Shown here: positions 1-10,190 of the stretch, in pieces | Position numbering within the stretch: the stretch's first letter is position 1 | Layout: the number at the start of each line of letters is the position of its first letter | Source of the DNA: Ascarosepion bandense | Lineage: Eukaryota > Mollusca > Cephalopoda > Sepiida > Sepiidae | Direction: 5' to 3' | Length of the DNA stretch: 64,000 nt | NCBI GenBank assembly: GCA_037127315.1 | Contig: JBBBDQ010000750.1 | Span: 5,667,501-5,731,500 of the forward strand | Translations under genes and position numbers: made by a program | Notes under the pieces: generated by a model | Told to the model about the DNA's origin: nothing | Database searches by the model: none | The model's input: the letters and a program-made list of their open reading frames with translations, nothing else

Positions 1-400
1 TCTCTTTTTCACTCTTTTCTTTTTTTTCTTTTTTTTTTCAATTGGAGTAGATAGACTAAACTATCGCCCGGTTCACACTCCACCCACGTCTATTGAACAG
101 ATGAAGAGGATCATCCCTTGTTCCCTGTTTAGGATGTGGTTTCCGGTTTTCTCTTTTTCACTCTTTTCTTTTTTTATTTTTTTTTTCAATTGAAGTAGAT
201 AGACTAAACTATCGCCCGGTTCACACTCCACCCACGTCTATTGAACAGGTGAAGAGGCTCATCCCTTGTTCCCTGTTTAGGATGTAGTTTCCGGCTTTCT
301 CTTTTCAATTCTTTTTACCCTTATGTAGCCCCCTGCGCATCAGTGGCGTTATCGCCTTGCTTGGGGTGATATGATTAAAAAATAAAAAATAAAAAAATAA
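1..400 (+). mobile_element. SINE-C copy, repeated head plus LINE-like tail
   Basis: Two ~148 bp head units are visible (ATTGGAGTAGATAGACTAAA at about 40 and the variant ATTGAAGTAGATAGAC at about 188), with a partial unit cut by the window edge. Each unit holds a B-box-like GGTTCACACTCC and the stretch CATCCCTTGTTCCCTGTTTA. A single tail follows (GTAGCCCCCTGCGCATCAGT to GGGGTGATATGATTAAAA), which matches the 3' end of LINE-A copies elsewhere in the window. This suggests a SINE that borrows the LINE-A 3' tail for mobilisation. Confidence 0.8.
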
Positions 401-891
401 CTTCATTCATTTGTGAATAAGTCCTGAAAGTCTCATTAAAATCCAACAGTTATTTGACTGTTGGAATAATTTCTAAATAATAATTCTAAAACTTGCTATG
501 TTAATTTATAATCCTCCCACTGGTGTAAAAAAATAAAAAACAAAAACAAGATGTTTTCAGCAAAATTTTGAACAGTCTAAAAAGCATTAAAAATATAATT
601 AAATAACCCAAAAATACTTTGGCCTTTTATTTTAATACTAACATGAAAATTTGGATGATAAAACTTAGTTTTTATCAAGTTTGGATCATTTTTTTTTTCA
701 ACGAATTCGTGAAGGTATATGTATATCTGTTGAATTATGACATATTTAGCGCCAAGATTGTTTTTTTTTTTGTTTTTTTTTCAGTAGTTTTACCGATAAA
801 AGGTATTTTGGCAAGAAGATTTTTATCGTAAAGTGCTCAATATCGGGGTGGAGATAGAGCGTTGATACTTTTAACCAAAATAATTTATCAC
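401..891. other. AT-rich stretch, nothing recognised
   Basis: No coding, RNA or repeat signature was found. The 70-residue frame at 619-831 is low complexity. Confidence 0.5.
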
Positions 892-947
892 TTTAACTGA
901 GCAGGTTCATGCTGACTTCCAAGTCGGCATGAACCCGCTCAGTTAAA
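892..947. repeat. 56 bp near-perfect palindrome
   Basis: The two 28 bp arms (TTTAACTGAGCAGGTTCATG... and its complement ending ...CGCTCAGTTAAA) meet at about 919/920. They pair with one A/C mismatch, one G.T wobble and an unpaired C/C at the centre. It would form a long hairpin on either strand. It is GC-richer than its surroundings. Confidence 0.85.
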
Positions 948-1076
948 AAACAAATTCTTGACAGCAATTTTAACGTTCTCTTTGTCATTTTTATCTCCCA
1001 AATTTCTTTATTCATCCTATTACCCTACAATATCTACATATAAAGCATACGTAGATTATCTTTCTTTACTATCACT

Positions 1077-1157
1077 CTTATATATATATATATATGAGCT
1101 GTGATACAGCGAAACAGATCTGTCTGCGGATGACAATATATATATATATATATATAT
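1077..1157 (+). mobile_element. SINE-B 3' fragment inside (TA)n
   Basis: Bases 1096-1134 match the SINE-B 3' end (GAGCTGTGATACAGCGAAAC ... CTGCGGATGAC). Both sides are (TA)n, as expected if the SINE tail seeds TA repeats. Confidence 0.75.
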
Positions 1158-1720
1158 TGTAATTTTGTTAATACAATAGTTTAAAAAAGCATTTAATTAA
1201 ATGTTTCAGAACGTTATTGTTTATCATGTGATGTTTTAAAAACAAATGGTGAAAATGATTTATTTTAGAAAATATGTAATGAATTCATGGTTTTCAGAAA
1301 GTTATGTAAGGGTGTTTGGAGGTAGTTAAACTATATGATTATGGGTCTATCTGTATTACTCAATCAAAAATAAGAATTAGGTTGAATTATGAAGTTGAAT
1401 ATTTAGGTCGCACGAAGGACATTGTTGCATTATGTCATAAAATGACACTTTTTAATTTGTTTTGGGAAGATACATACTAAGAACATATGTTATTCAAATG
1501 TGTAGGCATTAATTTTTGACAGCAGGTCAGATTTTAGGTATTTAAAATTTAATTTTTATACTACTGCATTAAAGGGGCTAAATTGTTTAGATTAAAATTT
1601 GAATTAAGTATATTCGAGTTATGAAAATCAAATAAGTATTGTGCGTCATTAATTTTTGCGTAATATTTGAGCATAAATTACAAATGAACATTATAATTAA
1701 TAAGATTTTAAAGAGAAATC

Positions 1721-1721
<1 letters not shown>
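1158..1721. other. AT-rich stretch, nothing recognised
   Basis: No coding or repeat family was identified on either strand. Confidence 0.4.

Positions 1722-1764
<43 letters not shown>
1722..1764. repeat. (TA)n microsatellite
   Basis: About 43 bp of uninterrupted TA, next to the fold-back element at 1802. Confidence 0.95.
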
Positions 1765-1770
<6 letters not shown>

Positions 1771-1801
1771 AGTGATGATCCACGTATACTATTTTAATAT
1801 G

Positions 1802-1939
1802 TATAGGAAAAACTGCTAAAAAGTTGTAAGTTTAAAAATGTATTTTTTGACAGTATTTGTTTATTTCTATTATTATATTTTATATTTCAGACCATCCTCG
1901 GTCCTTCATCAGAAACAGTACAACTTTTTAGCAGTTTTT

Positions 1940-1945
<6 letters not shown>
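1802..1945. repeat. Fold-back element with hammerhead-like loop
   Basis: A perfect 27 bp inverted repeat (1802-1828 and 1919-1945; TATAGGAAAAACTGCTAAAA...) encloses about 90 bp. The loop holds a hammerhead-like core on the minus strand. A (TA)n tract (1945-1987) follows the right arm. A related but diverged element lies at 50826-51006. Confidence 0.85.
1880..1918 (-). ncRNA. Hammerhead-like core
   Basis: On the minus strand CTGATGA (1912-1906) is followed by the hairpin GGACC...GGTCT and GAAA (1888-1885). One extra A separates the core from stem II. A possible stem I is TGTTT with AAACA further downstream. Stem III is weak, so activity is doubtful. Confidence 0.45.

Positions 1946-1987
<42 letters not shown>
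1945..1987. repeat. (TA)n microsatellite
   Basis: About 42 bp of TA directly abutting the fold-back arm. Confidence 0.95.
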
Positions 1988-1989
<2 letters not shown>

Positions 1990-2518
1990 AATTTATAACA
2001 TAAGTATGCTATAATATCACTACAAAAGTAGCTATTTTGATTCGACACTTCTTGTGTCTTTTCAAGTGGTGGTGCTGATTGCGAGATGAAGACTTTTAAA
2101 AGGTTCAAAACTAGTCAAACCCCCTCAATAGGGGAGACATTGTTATATAATAACCAATCGAAATACAAGTAATAACCAATCGAAATAAAAATAATTTCTA
2201 ATTTGAAGAATATGACAATAGACCATAAAAAATAATTGGTGCATTAATGTTAATATTCGATTGAAATAGAAATCAGTATTACTAATTTACAATCAATCAC
2301 ACTTTAAAATGAAAATAAAAATTTAATTTCAAAATTAATATTACGAATTAATGTTAGAAACTACGAATGTTAAATTCTAAATTTTAAGTAAGCATCAGGT
2401 TTAGATTATTATAAAGTTATTAAAATATGAGACGGGGAATAACGACAGACACACATATATACAAATATATACATAACCCACACATGCAGACATACACACA
2501 CACACATATATATATATA
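1988..2518. other. AT-rich stretch ending in CA/TA repeats
   Basis: No gene seen. Short ACACAC and (TA)n runs at 2490-2517 precede a SINE-B. Confidence 0.4.
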
Positions 2519-2740
2519 GTTATCCGCAGACAGATCTGTTTCGCTGTATCACAGCACATCAGTACCGTTAGACATCCGATTACTTTTACCCAGGATTAAA
2601 ACCCGACTAAATTGGCGTCAGTCGGCGATTCTGCCTCTGAGCTATGGGCGCTTGGTAGAAGGAGGCAGACTTTTAGCGTATGATGTATCATACGCCAGTA
2701 GTTAGAGTGCTCTAATTCATTACTGAATGAACGATGCGAT
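2519..2740 (-). mobile_element. SINE-B copy
   Basis: On the minus strand a tRNA-like head reads GCGCCCATAGCTCAGAGGCA (A-box region), then GTCGGGTTTTAATCC (B-box region), then the body, ending CTGCGGATAAC next to (TA)n. Upstream of the tRNA head there is a further conserved ~90 bp block with GTGCTCT/AGAGCAC, shared by the copies at 15968 and 57555. Confidence 0.85.
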
Positions 2741-2796
2741 ATATGCGTATATAAACACACGCGCAAATATAGACATGCACGCTGATACATACATAT

Positions 2797-3103
2797 CAGT
2801 CAGTTAAGTGCCATACGTGATACACGCTTGGGCGATCGTATCTCGAAAGAAACATGACTGACTGGGCAGAAGATTATCACGCAGTAGGTTGCCATTGCTT
2901 TCTGCGGTAGACTGGTTGCCGACCAAGGCTATAGAACCCAATCTGTCCTGTTATTTAACCCATAACTGGAAGGAATAGACGGATTAATACCTTTCCCAAG
3001 GGTATTTGTGCGTAAGTGAATGCAAGAATTTCGACTCGATTTCAAACTCGGCTACCCGATTTCTCGTTCCGAGCCGATATCCACTGCAACACGACGCACA
3101 TCC
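2797..3103 (-). mobile_element. SINE-A copy, near full length
   Basis: Read on the minus strand it has the head GATGTGCGTCGTGTTGCAGT, a B-box region with CGAAATTC, the body TTGGGAAAGGTATTAATCCG, then TGGCAACCTACTGC, and the 3' end CACTTAACTGACTG. At least nine other copies occur in the window. The minus-strand frame here is not a gene. Confidence 0.88.
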
Positions 3104-3888
3104 ACCCATACATATACTTTCGCATATAAGAGAGTAAATAGGAACGAAACTCAAATGAAAAATCAGACTTTGATGGAATATATAAAAGTTTACCAGTCTC
3201 TCCTTTTTGTTCGCGTACAGTTCATCAGTTATGAGACATAGTTCCGATTTCAGCCATGAGACCAAAGATAAATTGCTGATTTTTCTAAGTTAGTTGCGTA
3301 AAATTTTTTCTAAGCATATTAGTATTAATCATATTAGCAATCATGAACAGAATATTTTGTATTTACGAAAATGAAGAGCCTATTTTGTCCAATTCAGGTA
3401 AAATACGTAAACATGCTTTTAAAGCTCTCAGGTTATTTTGCCATTAAATATATTTAATTATTATAAAGGCAGCTAATGTTAAATTTAACAACACACAGAT
3501 TTAACATAGTAGTTGGTTTATTTTTACTATCAAATGTAAAGACATTTTAAAAACCCTATCCACCATCAAATGTTTTAAAAAAGTAGTTAAAATCAATTAT
3601 TCATCATCAATAATTAAAAGAAATAGAGAAGTCTGAATATTTTAAGTCTCTGCAAATACAAATCCTGCCCCCACACAGAAGTACTACAGTTCATAGTCCT
3701 TGAATCCAAGACTAAACTTACCATTCGGCATTTACTTCTGAACTGGGGCAATTGTTTGGCTCTTTACAAGAATGCATATAGTGGATTAACATCAGTTTTT
3801 CTTCTTGTTCAGCGAATAAACTGAAAGTATCTCCAACACTTGAGTTCCATAATTTTGCTGAATAAATATTGTTTATTGCTTTATGAAC
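3104..3888. other. AT-rich stretch; short coding relic possible
   Basis: Mostly without signature. Bases 3718-3890 on the minus strand can be read as a short frame (NNIYSAKLWNSSVGD) whose start resembles sequence near 5050-5085, suggesting the edge of a shared old repeat. No function can be assigned. Confidence 0.3.
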
Positions 3889-3933
3889 ACACACACACAC
3901 ACACACACACACACCCCCCCCCCACCCCCCCCC

Positions 3934-3974
<41 letters not shown>
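3889..3974. repeat. Compound (CA)n-(C)n-(CA)n-(TA)n microsatellite
   Basis: CA, poly-C interrupted by A, CA and TA blocks follow each other and run straight into a SINE-C. Confidence 0.95.
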
Positions 3975-3977
<3 letters not shown>

Positions 3978-4475
3978 ATTGGAGTAGATCGACTGAACTA
4001 TCGCCCGGTTCACACTCCACCCACGTCTATTGAACAGGTAAAGAGGCTCATCCCTTGTTCCCTGTTTAGGATGTGGTTTCCGGCTTTCTCTTTCAATCTT
4101 TTCACTTTTCCTTATTTTTTTTTTTCAATTGGAGTAGATCGACTGAACTATCGTCCGGTTCACACTCCACCCACGTCTATTGAACAGGTGAAGAGGCTCA
4201 TCCCTTGTTCCCTGTTTAGGATGTGGTTTCCGGCTTTCTCTTTCAATCTTTTCACTTTTTCCTTATTTTTTTTTTCAATTGGAGTAGATCGACTGAACTA
4301 TCGTCCGGTTCACACTCTACCCACGTCTATTGAACAGGTGTAGAGGCTCATCCCTTGTTCCCTGTTTAAGATGTGGTTTCCGGCTTTCTCTTTTCCAATC
4401 TTTTCACTATTACGTAGCCCCCTGCACACCAGTGGCCTTACCGCCTTGCCCGGGGTGATATAATTAAAAAAAAAT
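3975..4475 (+). mobile_element. SINE-C copy with three head units
   Basis: Three ~149 bp head units begin near 3977, 4127 and 4277 (each GGAGTAGATCGACTGAACTA) and share a GATC-for-GATA variant. This points to local tandem amplification rather than separate insertions. One tail follows (TACGTAGCCCCCTGCACACC to GATATAATTAAAA). The 167-residue open frame across it is a by-product of the repeat. Confidence 0.88.
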
Positions 4476-4516
4476 ATATATATATATATATGTATGTAAA
4501 ATTTTGACAGCCACCT

Positions 4517-4642
4517 TATTCCATGGTTAAGTGTACAGAAGATTTTACACAAATTTCGTGTAAAATCTTCTGTATAATAAAGACGGAAGCTGAAGATGGT
4601 TCGCCTGAAATAGGCCTATACTTACACTTAAACATGGAATAA
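4517..4642. repeat. Fold-back element with internal hairpin
   Basis: Outer arms pair 4517-4535 with 4624-4642 (one mismatch). Inside is a perfect 16 bp stem (ACAGAAGATTTTACAC, 4535-4550, with 4558-4573) and a 7-base loop. A hammerhead-like core lies between the hairpin and the right arm. Confidence 0.85.
4584..4628 (+). ncRNA. Hammerhead-like core
   Basis: CTGAAGA (4590-4596) is followed by T-GG-TTCG-CC-T and GAAA (4607-4610). The next bases, ATAGGCCTAT, are self-complementary and would make a 5 bp stem III, then an A at the predicted cleavage position. Stem I pairs only weakly (GAAG with CTTA). Confidence 0.5.
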
Positions 4643-4884
4643 TGTGTCTGTCTTAATTTGTACATATATTTGATCTATATTTATATACAAATATATTTAG
4701 AGCTCTCCTATAAAGTTATCCTACCACTTTGTATATAAGATACTCCTTTGGATTCTTCTATATCTACACAGCATATATACTACTAAGTTACTTAGTTTTG
4801 GCTCATAATAAAATAAGAACAGTATACAGTTGTATTAGAAAGAGTTCAATATAATTACATTGTAGAATTTTTGAATGTTTTTAA

Positions 4885-5018
4885 TTTGTAAACGAGTTAT
4901 TACTCGACCTAGGTTTCTACCATGTGGTCTTTTCAAATTATTAAATTAAAAGTTATTGCAAATAACCTCAAGACATCACATGGTAGAAACTGAGGTCGCG
5001 TAATAACTTGCTTGCAAA
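4885..5018. repeat. Fold-back element
   Basis: Arms around TTATTACTCGACCTAGGTTT and the complement of AAACTGAGGTCGCGTAATAA pair imperfectly over ~45 bp, with an AT-rich loop. (TA)n follows. No hammerhead-like core was seen. Confidence 0.75.
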
Positions 5019-5083
5019 TGAAATATATATATATATATATAACTTCCGTTCCATATTTTGCTTAATGAATGTTGTTTGTTGTT

Positions 5084-5371
5084 TTATGAATATGTGCGTG
5101 TGTTTGGCATCAACATTTGTACGAAATATCTTTCATTAACTACGATGGACAAGGGAGATTTATTTAACTTTTTAAGTTTTTCCAACATTTTTACGTTTTC
5201 CTGTTTTGTAAGGGAGTATAAAAATTCCTCTTCCTTTTTATTGTCCCAAACACTTTCGATCACTGCTATAGCCATTTTTAAGGGTGTTTTTTCTCTGTTG
5301 TTGTTATTTTTCCTTGTATTTTGAATGTTACGTTTTAATTTATTTTTGTGTTGTTTTGCATATATACACAT
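5084..5371 (-). pseudogene. Conserved transposon-derived reading frame, function unknown
   Basis: A 95-residue frame rich in Lys and Asn (NNNREKTPLKMAIAVIESVW ... LEKLKKLNKSPL). A decayed sequence at 26715-26960 on the same strand can be translated to the same pattern (NNNKSKIPLKIA ... TLEKLN). Two diverged copies in one window mean this is a repeat family, not a host gene. It lies next to a LINE-R C-terminal remnant and may be part of that element, but that link is inferred. Confidence 0.4.
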
Positions 5372-5439
5372 TCTTAGTTCTAAAACACTATATTTATATT
5401 TACCAACAAAATAGCCTTGGTGTCTATTTTACCAGGACC

Positions 5440-5880
5440 AGCAAAATAGCTTATTCGTTTAGAAAATCACGGATTTCCTTCGGTGTGTGTATCAGTATTT
5501 GTTTATTAATCGTTCTGAGTGCTCCTATAACTACTGGAATACTGGTTATGTCAAAATAAATGCATTCGTGTAATTTCTACTTCAGATTAATTTATTTGGA
5601 CAGTTTATCAAATTCTTTCGCTGACATATTTCTATCAGTAGGTATTATCATGTCGATAATATAGTATTTATATTCATTGAAAATTATTACGACTATATCT
5701 GGTCGATTAACTTGTTTTGTGTAGTCGGTGTCTATGGGAAAGTCTCAGATTAAAGTAAAATGACCATCTAAAACTAGTGTTACTTTTTGTCCATACCATT
5801 TCTCGTGTCCATACCATTTCTCGTGTCCATACCATTTCTCGTGTCCATACCATTTCTCGTGTTCGGAGTGAGTTAGAAGG
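5440..5880 (-). pseudogene. LINE-R C-terminal (restriction-like endonuclease) relic
   Basis: Conceptual translation of the minus strand gives, with stops, DFPIDTDYTKQVNRPDIVVI followed by IIDMIIPTDRNMSAKEFDKL and then IPVVIGALRTINK. The order RPD...(12-14)...D...CN/RN..KEF.KLSK and P.V.GAL..I is the same as in the LINE-R copies at 31.9-32.6 kb. It therefore represents the PD-(D/E)xK-type endonuclease end of an R2/R4-type LINE, from a diverged subfamily. An 18 bp segment encoding GHEKWY is repeated about four times at 5789-5860, within the region that is KHWYEHH in the other copy. Confidence 0.6.
5789..5862. repeat. 18 bp tandem repeat, four units
   Basis: Unit GTCCATACCATTTCTCGT, essentially identical copies. 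The length is a multiple of three, so it keeps the LINE-R relic frame. Confidence 0.9.
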
Positions 5881-6167
5881 TTGGAATATATTCCAGTAAA
5901 TGTATCGCTCGTTGCTATCACGAATATTTTAAAATTCTTTCAGTGTTTGGAACCATCACCAACGTCATTTTTTTTTTATGTTGTTGATGCTGCTCGAACT
6001 CTATTAGTTTTACCAACGGTTGTAGTCTGTGCTTTCCAGAGGAAATCATGTGACAGCAAGTCTCCGCAACGCTCCAGCACTCAACTTAGTATTCTAATTC
6101 GAGTAATACTGTCATTATTTGGCAAATTTTCTTTTTGGTGTTCGCGATGTTTAAATCTTTTCTTCTG

Positions 6168-6431
6168 GGGTGCGGAGTTCGAATTCTAGTTGAATCCCTT
6201 GCATTCACTTACACACAAATACTTTTGAAAAAGGTATTAATCCGTCTCTTCCCTCCATTTATGGGTTAAATAATAAAACAGATTAGGTTCTATAGCCTTG
6301 GCTGGCAATCAGTCTACCGCAGAAAACAATGGCAACCTACTGCTGGGTAATCTTCTGCCCAGTCAGTTATGTCTCTTTCGAGACATGATCGCCCAAGTAT
6401 GTATCACGTATGGCACTCAACTGACTGACTT
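6168..6431 (+). mobile_element. SINE-A copy, head-truncated
   Basis: Starts within the head (GAGTTCGAATTCTAGTTGAA, B box) and runs to CACTCAACTGACTGAC. The 66-residue frame at 6298 is a SINE translation artefact. Confidence 0.85.
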
Positions 6432-6619
6432 CTGGCCTGGTTGGGACGATCCGTTTAAAGTGCGAGCGAATTTTATGTTTTATTTTTCTTTTCTCTAGCA
6501 GAATCTGGTTTGGGCATATATCGCAGAGCTGCATGATAAAATCCCTTTCATTTGCATAGTATCTGGTGGATCAGCTTTCCCATCCCCAATCATTGAAAAT
6601 TATCATGGTTATTATTAAT

Positions 6620-7240
6620 AGCCCAATCAAATATGCGTTGTGCTTATAAAATATTATAAGTTTTATGTTGATCAGTATTTTCTTGTTTATTTCAAATACT
6701 TCTCAAATATTAAACAAATAACATTCTATCCACGATGGAATAACTTTTGAGTTTTATTTATCAAGTTTTTCATAAAACTCTATTCTGGCCTTTTTTTAAA
6801 TTTTTAAATTTTTTAGCGACATTAGGAGAACTAACACTAACGTAATAGACAATTATGTCATTAGAAAATTCTACTACATCCATATAGACAAGTCGTGTAT
6901 CCCCCTGGTATTGTTAAAAAAAATTACTTTTTTTTTTGTAATTTTTTTTTTCACTCAGTTTATAAAATATCAAAACATTTATGTTCCTTTGCCTTCTTTA
7001 CGTTCAAAACTTCCTGAAGATTAAATTAAACAAATCACATTCTATCGTTATTGAATAAGTAAGACTTATGCTCACATGTAACATAAAAACATGCATTGGG
7101 CTTTTTAAAATATTAAAAGTTTTATGTTGCTCTACATTTTCTTGTTTATGTTCAAAAGTTCTTGAATATTAAACTAACAAATTGCGTTGAATAATTCTAA
7201 ATTTTTTTTTTTAATATTTGACATCATATAACATTCTATC
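6620..7240. repeat. Degenerate direct repeats
   Basis: The block AAAATATTAAAAGTTTTATG...TTTTCTTGTTTATGTTCAAA...AATATTAAAC...ACATTCTATC recurs near 6640, 6975 and 7095 with much divergence. No coding signal. Confidence 0.5.
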
Positions 7241-7457
7241 ACTACTTTTCACGAGAAGCGCCTATCACCATAAAAGTAAGCTAGAGAATAGAGATGGCCG
7301 AATAAACGACCACTGTATAAATATTGATACCTTTTAGTCATCTATGTAATTAATTCTTCTGATAAGATGGATATATGTTACTTTATATATATATATATCA
7401 TTATTTTAATCGATACTCATATTCGAGTAGATATTCTGTTTTTTTTAATTAAACAGA

Positions 7458-7458
<1 letters not shown>

Positions 7459-7502
<44 letters not shown>

Positions 7503-7580
7503 CTTACGTAGCCCCCTGCGCATCAGTGGCGTTATCGCCTTGCTTGGGGTGATATGATTAAAAAAATATATATATATATA
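7459..7580 (+). mobile_element. Solo SINE-C/LINE-A tail in (TA)n
   Basis: Bases 7501-7566 are only the shared tail (ACGTAGCCCCCTGCGCATCA ... GGTGATATGATTAAAAAA), flanked on both sides by (TA)n. It is an extreme 5' truncation into a TA microsatellite. Confidence 0.85.
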
Positions 7581-7620
7581 CCGGCCTAAATGTTCATGAT
7601 AAATTTTTATGAGAATGTGG

Positions 7621-7711
7621 GTCATTCGGTTGTTAAAACGCTTCAGATCAAGTAATCAAGTAGTTTCCTCTATGTTGTTGGGAATCGCAGGTTCGATTCC
7701 GGTCGAATGGC
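7621..7711 (+). pseudogene. tRNA-like module (type II, long variable arm)
   Basis: GTCATTC at the 5' end pairs with GAATGGC at the 3' end (7 bp, one G.T). A B-box/T-loop region AGGTTCGATTCC is clear and the extra length suggests a Leu/Ser-type variable arm. The anticodon cannot be placed safely. It is the body of a repeat (copies at 8838 and 40884), not an isolated tRNA gene. Confidence 0.55.
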
Positions 7712-7850
7712 ACACATTTTCCTAACGAAATTTCTTTGGACAATATTGTCTTTAATATATATCATGCATTAAAGCAATTAAAAGCTTCAAAAATTAAATA
7801 ATGTCTTCGTTTTACTGCGTTTTTTATTTTTCAATTCGGAACAGATTTTT

Positions 7851-7861
7851 TGCCATTTTCT

Positions 7862-7903
<42 letters not shown>

Positions 7904-7911
7904 AGAAAATG
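7851..7911. repeat. Palindrome around (TA)n
   Basis: TGCCATTTTCTTATATA and its complement TATATAAGAAAATGGCA flank ~40 bp of TA. Confidence 0.9.
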
Positions 7912-8128
7912 GCAGATCCGTGAACACGGATAGGATAATCCAAAAGATTTTATCCAATTACAAGCCTCGGTTAAAAGCGTTTTCTTTTTTTATATTATGA
8001 GTGAATCTTTTTTTATCGTAGCATATACGTGTTTATCACATATATTTACACGTCGGTAACAATAAGTTTTCCTTTTGTCTTTATTCATATTGTCCTTTTA
8101 CAGATATACATTTAATTATATCCGAGAC

Positions 8129-8130
<2 letters not shown>

Positions 8131-8170
<40 letters not shown>
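8131..8170. repeat. (CA)20 microsatellite
   Basis: 40 bp of uninterrupted CA. Confidence 0.97.
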
Positions 8171-8175
<5 letters not shown>

Positions 8176-8696
8176 CACTATGAAATTGCTAATAAAAATC
8201 CGCATATCGTGATGATACCATGGTATAAACGTAATGAAAACATAATCTTCGTTATTATTAAGAGGATAGTATTTTTTTTAAATATTTAATGAATTGTTTT
8301 ATTTCTTTTTAGAACATTCAAAATTGTGATTAAATCTTGTTTTTCTTACGTCAGCGGATGTACTAACTTTTAACATAGCAAGTTTTAGCTTCTTTTTTGT
8401 GGTGACAGACATTAAATTTGAAATTCTTTCAAAAATATATTCAAAAATAAGTGTCGGATATTAATGAAATTTTCAGGATTTATTCACAAATGAATAAAAT
8501 TATTTTTGAATTTTTTATTGGAATATCTTGGTAAAAATATATATTTTTTTTATTTGTGCTTCACCTCGTACTTAATTTTAGGAAAAATTGAGAGAATTAA
8601 TTTGATAACAAACTAAATTCATTGAAGCATTTAAAACACCAAATTTTTATTCTTTTTTTTTGGGGGGGGGGGTTTGCAAAATCGTTTCCTGTCTTA
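8171..8696. other. Spacer of the inverted repeat, nothing recognised
   Basis: AT-rich with a poly-G run at 8662-8672. No gene or known family. Confidence 0.4.
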
Positions 8697-8837
8697 TCAA
8701 AAATCTGTTCTGAATTGAAAAATAAAAAACGCAGTAAAACGAAGACATTATTTAATTTTTGAAGCTTTTAATTGCTTTAATGCATGATATATATTAAAGA
8801 CAATATTGTCCAAAGAAATTTTGTTAGGAAAATGTGT

Positions 8838-8923
8838 GCCATTCGACCGGAATCGAACCTGCGATTCCCAACAACATAGAGGAAACCATTACTTGATCTG
8901 AAGCGTTTTAACAACCGAATGAC
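8838..8923 (-). pseudogene. tRNA-like module, right arm copy
   Basis: Mirror copy of the module at 7621. It has the same acceptor pairing and TTCGATTCC T-loop, and lacks a few bases in the variable region. Confidence 0.55.
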
Positions 8924-8963
8924 CCACATTCTCATAAAAATTTATCATAAACATTTAGGCCGG

Positions 8964-8995
<32 letters not shown>

Positions 8996-9254
8996 CACTC
9001 TGTTTAATTAAAAAAAGAAACAGAATATCTACTCGAATATGAGTATTGATTAAAATAATGTTCAAACAAATAAATTAAACAAATATACTTATATATATCG
9101 GGCGTATTTTGGTGGTAATTTTTCATTTATAGAAGGTTTCTTGAAAACCACCGGAAAATTATTACTTTCATTATTTTTCATTTACTTTTCTTTTCCATCG
9201 GACAATTATTTGTTTTGCGATGAGAATTTGAACAGAAATTGTCCATTATTTTTT

Positions 9255-10120
9255 ATCGTTTTCAGTTTCCAGAAATGTATCGCAAATTATTTTATTATAG
9301 AGTTTAATGCAAAACTATTTCATTACAAGAATACATTAAAAATTATTTTACTCCATTGCAAATTATTTTACTACAGAATTCACTGAAAATTATCTTATTA
9401 TAAGAATTATAAGAATGCATTATAAATTATGTTATAGTAATCCATTGTTAAATGATTCAATTATAAAACAAAATAATGATGTTTCTATGTGGAATTTCTA
9501 GAGTTTGAAACAGTAAAAAATTATACATATAAACATACATGCGCATTACACATATAAATAACAAAATCATACATATAGCAATAGATAAAGAAAAATATAT
9601 AAATGCATACAAATTTATACATATGGTAATATATACAAAATTATGCATATAGAAATAATTATATAAAATTGTACATATAGAAATACAAAATTATACCAAT
9701 GTAAATACATAAAAAATTATATATTTTGAATACATGCAAAATAATACATATGAAAATACATACAAAATAATATAAACAAACATATATCCATAATTATGCA
9801 TAAGTTTATAAAAATACAAAATAATACATATAAAAATATACGCAAAAATTATACACATGAGAATACATGCAAAATAATATATATAAAATGCATTCAAAAT
9901 TATATGTAGAAAAATAAATACAAGATTATATATATATAAATACATGCAAAATAAAGCATATAAATGCATTCAAAATTATATGTAGAAAAATAAATACAAA
10001 ATTATATATATATAAATACATGCAAAATAAAGCATATAAAATGTATCCGAAATTATACGTAGAGAAATAAATACAAAATTATACATATAAAAATACATAC
10101 AAAATTAAAATTATACATGG
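9255..10120. repeat. Degenerate AT-rich short-period array
   Basis: First part (9255-9450) repeats a ~28 bp motif like TTATTATAAGAATGCATTGA. The second part (9520-10110) repeats ~20-24 bp units like AAAATTATACATATAAAAAT ACATAC. The long Tyr/Ile/Phe frames on the minus strand are artefacts of this array. Confidence 0.75.
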
Positions 10121-10144
10121 AATTTCATATAAACTTTTGTTTGC

Positions 10145-10190
10145 AACGCGTTTCGATCACTGAGCGATATCAGCAAATTGCATATAGAAA
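10145..10190 (-). ncRNA. Decayed hammerhead-like core
   Basis: Minus strand CTGAT-ATCGC-TCA-GTGAT-CGAAAC has stem II and GAAAC, but lacks the G8-A9 of the CUGANGA box. It is followed by a self-complementary ACGCGT. Probably inactive. Confidence 0.3.

Larger units (their letters stand above)
7400..9061. repeat. Large inverted repeat (SINE-F pair)
   Basis: Left arm 7400-7845 and right arm 8699-9061 are reverse complements at high identity, from ATACTCATATTCGAGTAGAT to TTCGTTTTACTGCGTTTTTT. Each arm carries a tRNA-like module and a (TA)n tract. The left arm alone holds an extra 66 bp SINE-C/LINE-A tail within its (TA)n, so the insertion postdates formation of the inverted pair, or the right arm lost it. 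Confidence 0.9.

Noticed and set aside
3840..4343. 167-residue open frame
   Set aside because: Translation of a CA/TA microsatellite and repeated SINE-C heads; the repeat unit explains the open frame.
9457..9969. Two hydrophobic minus-strand frames resembling membrane proteins
   Set aside because: They arise from a degenerate AT-rich array and have no recognisable domain.
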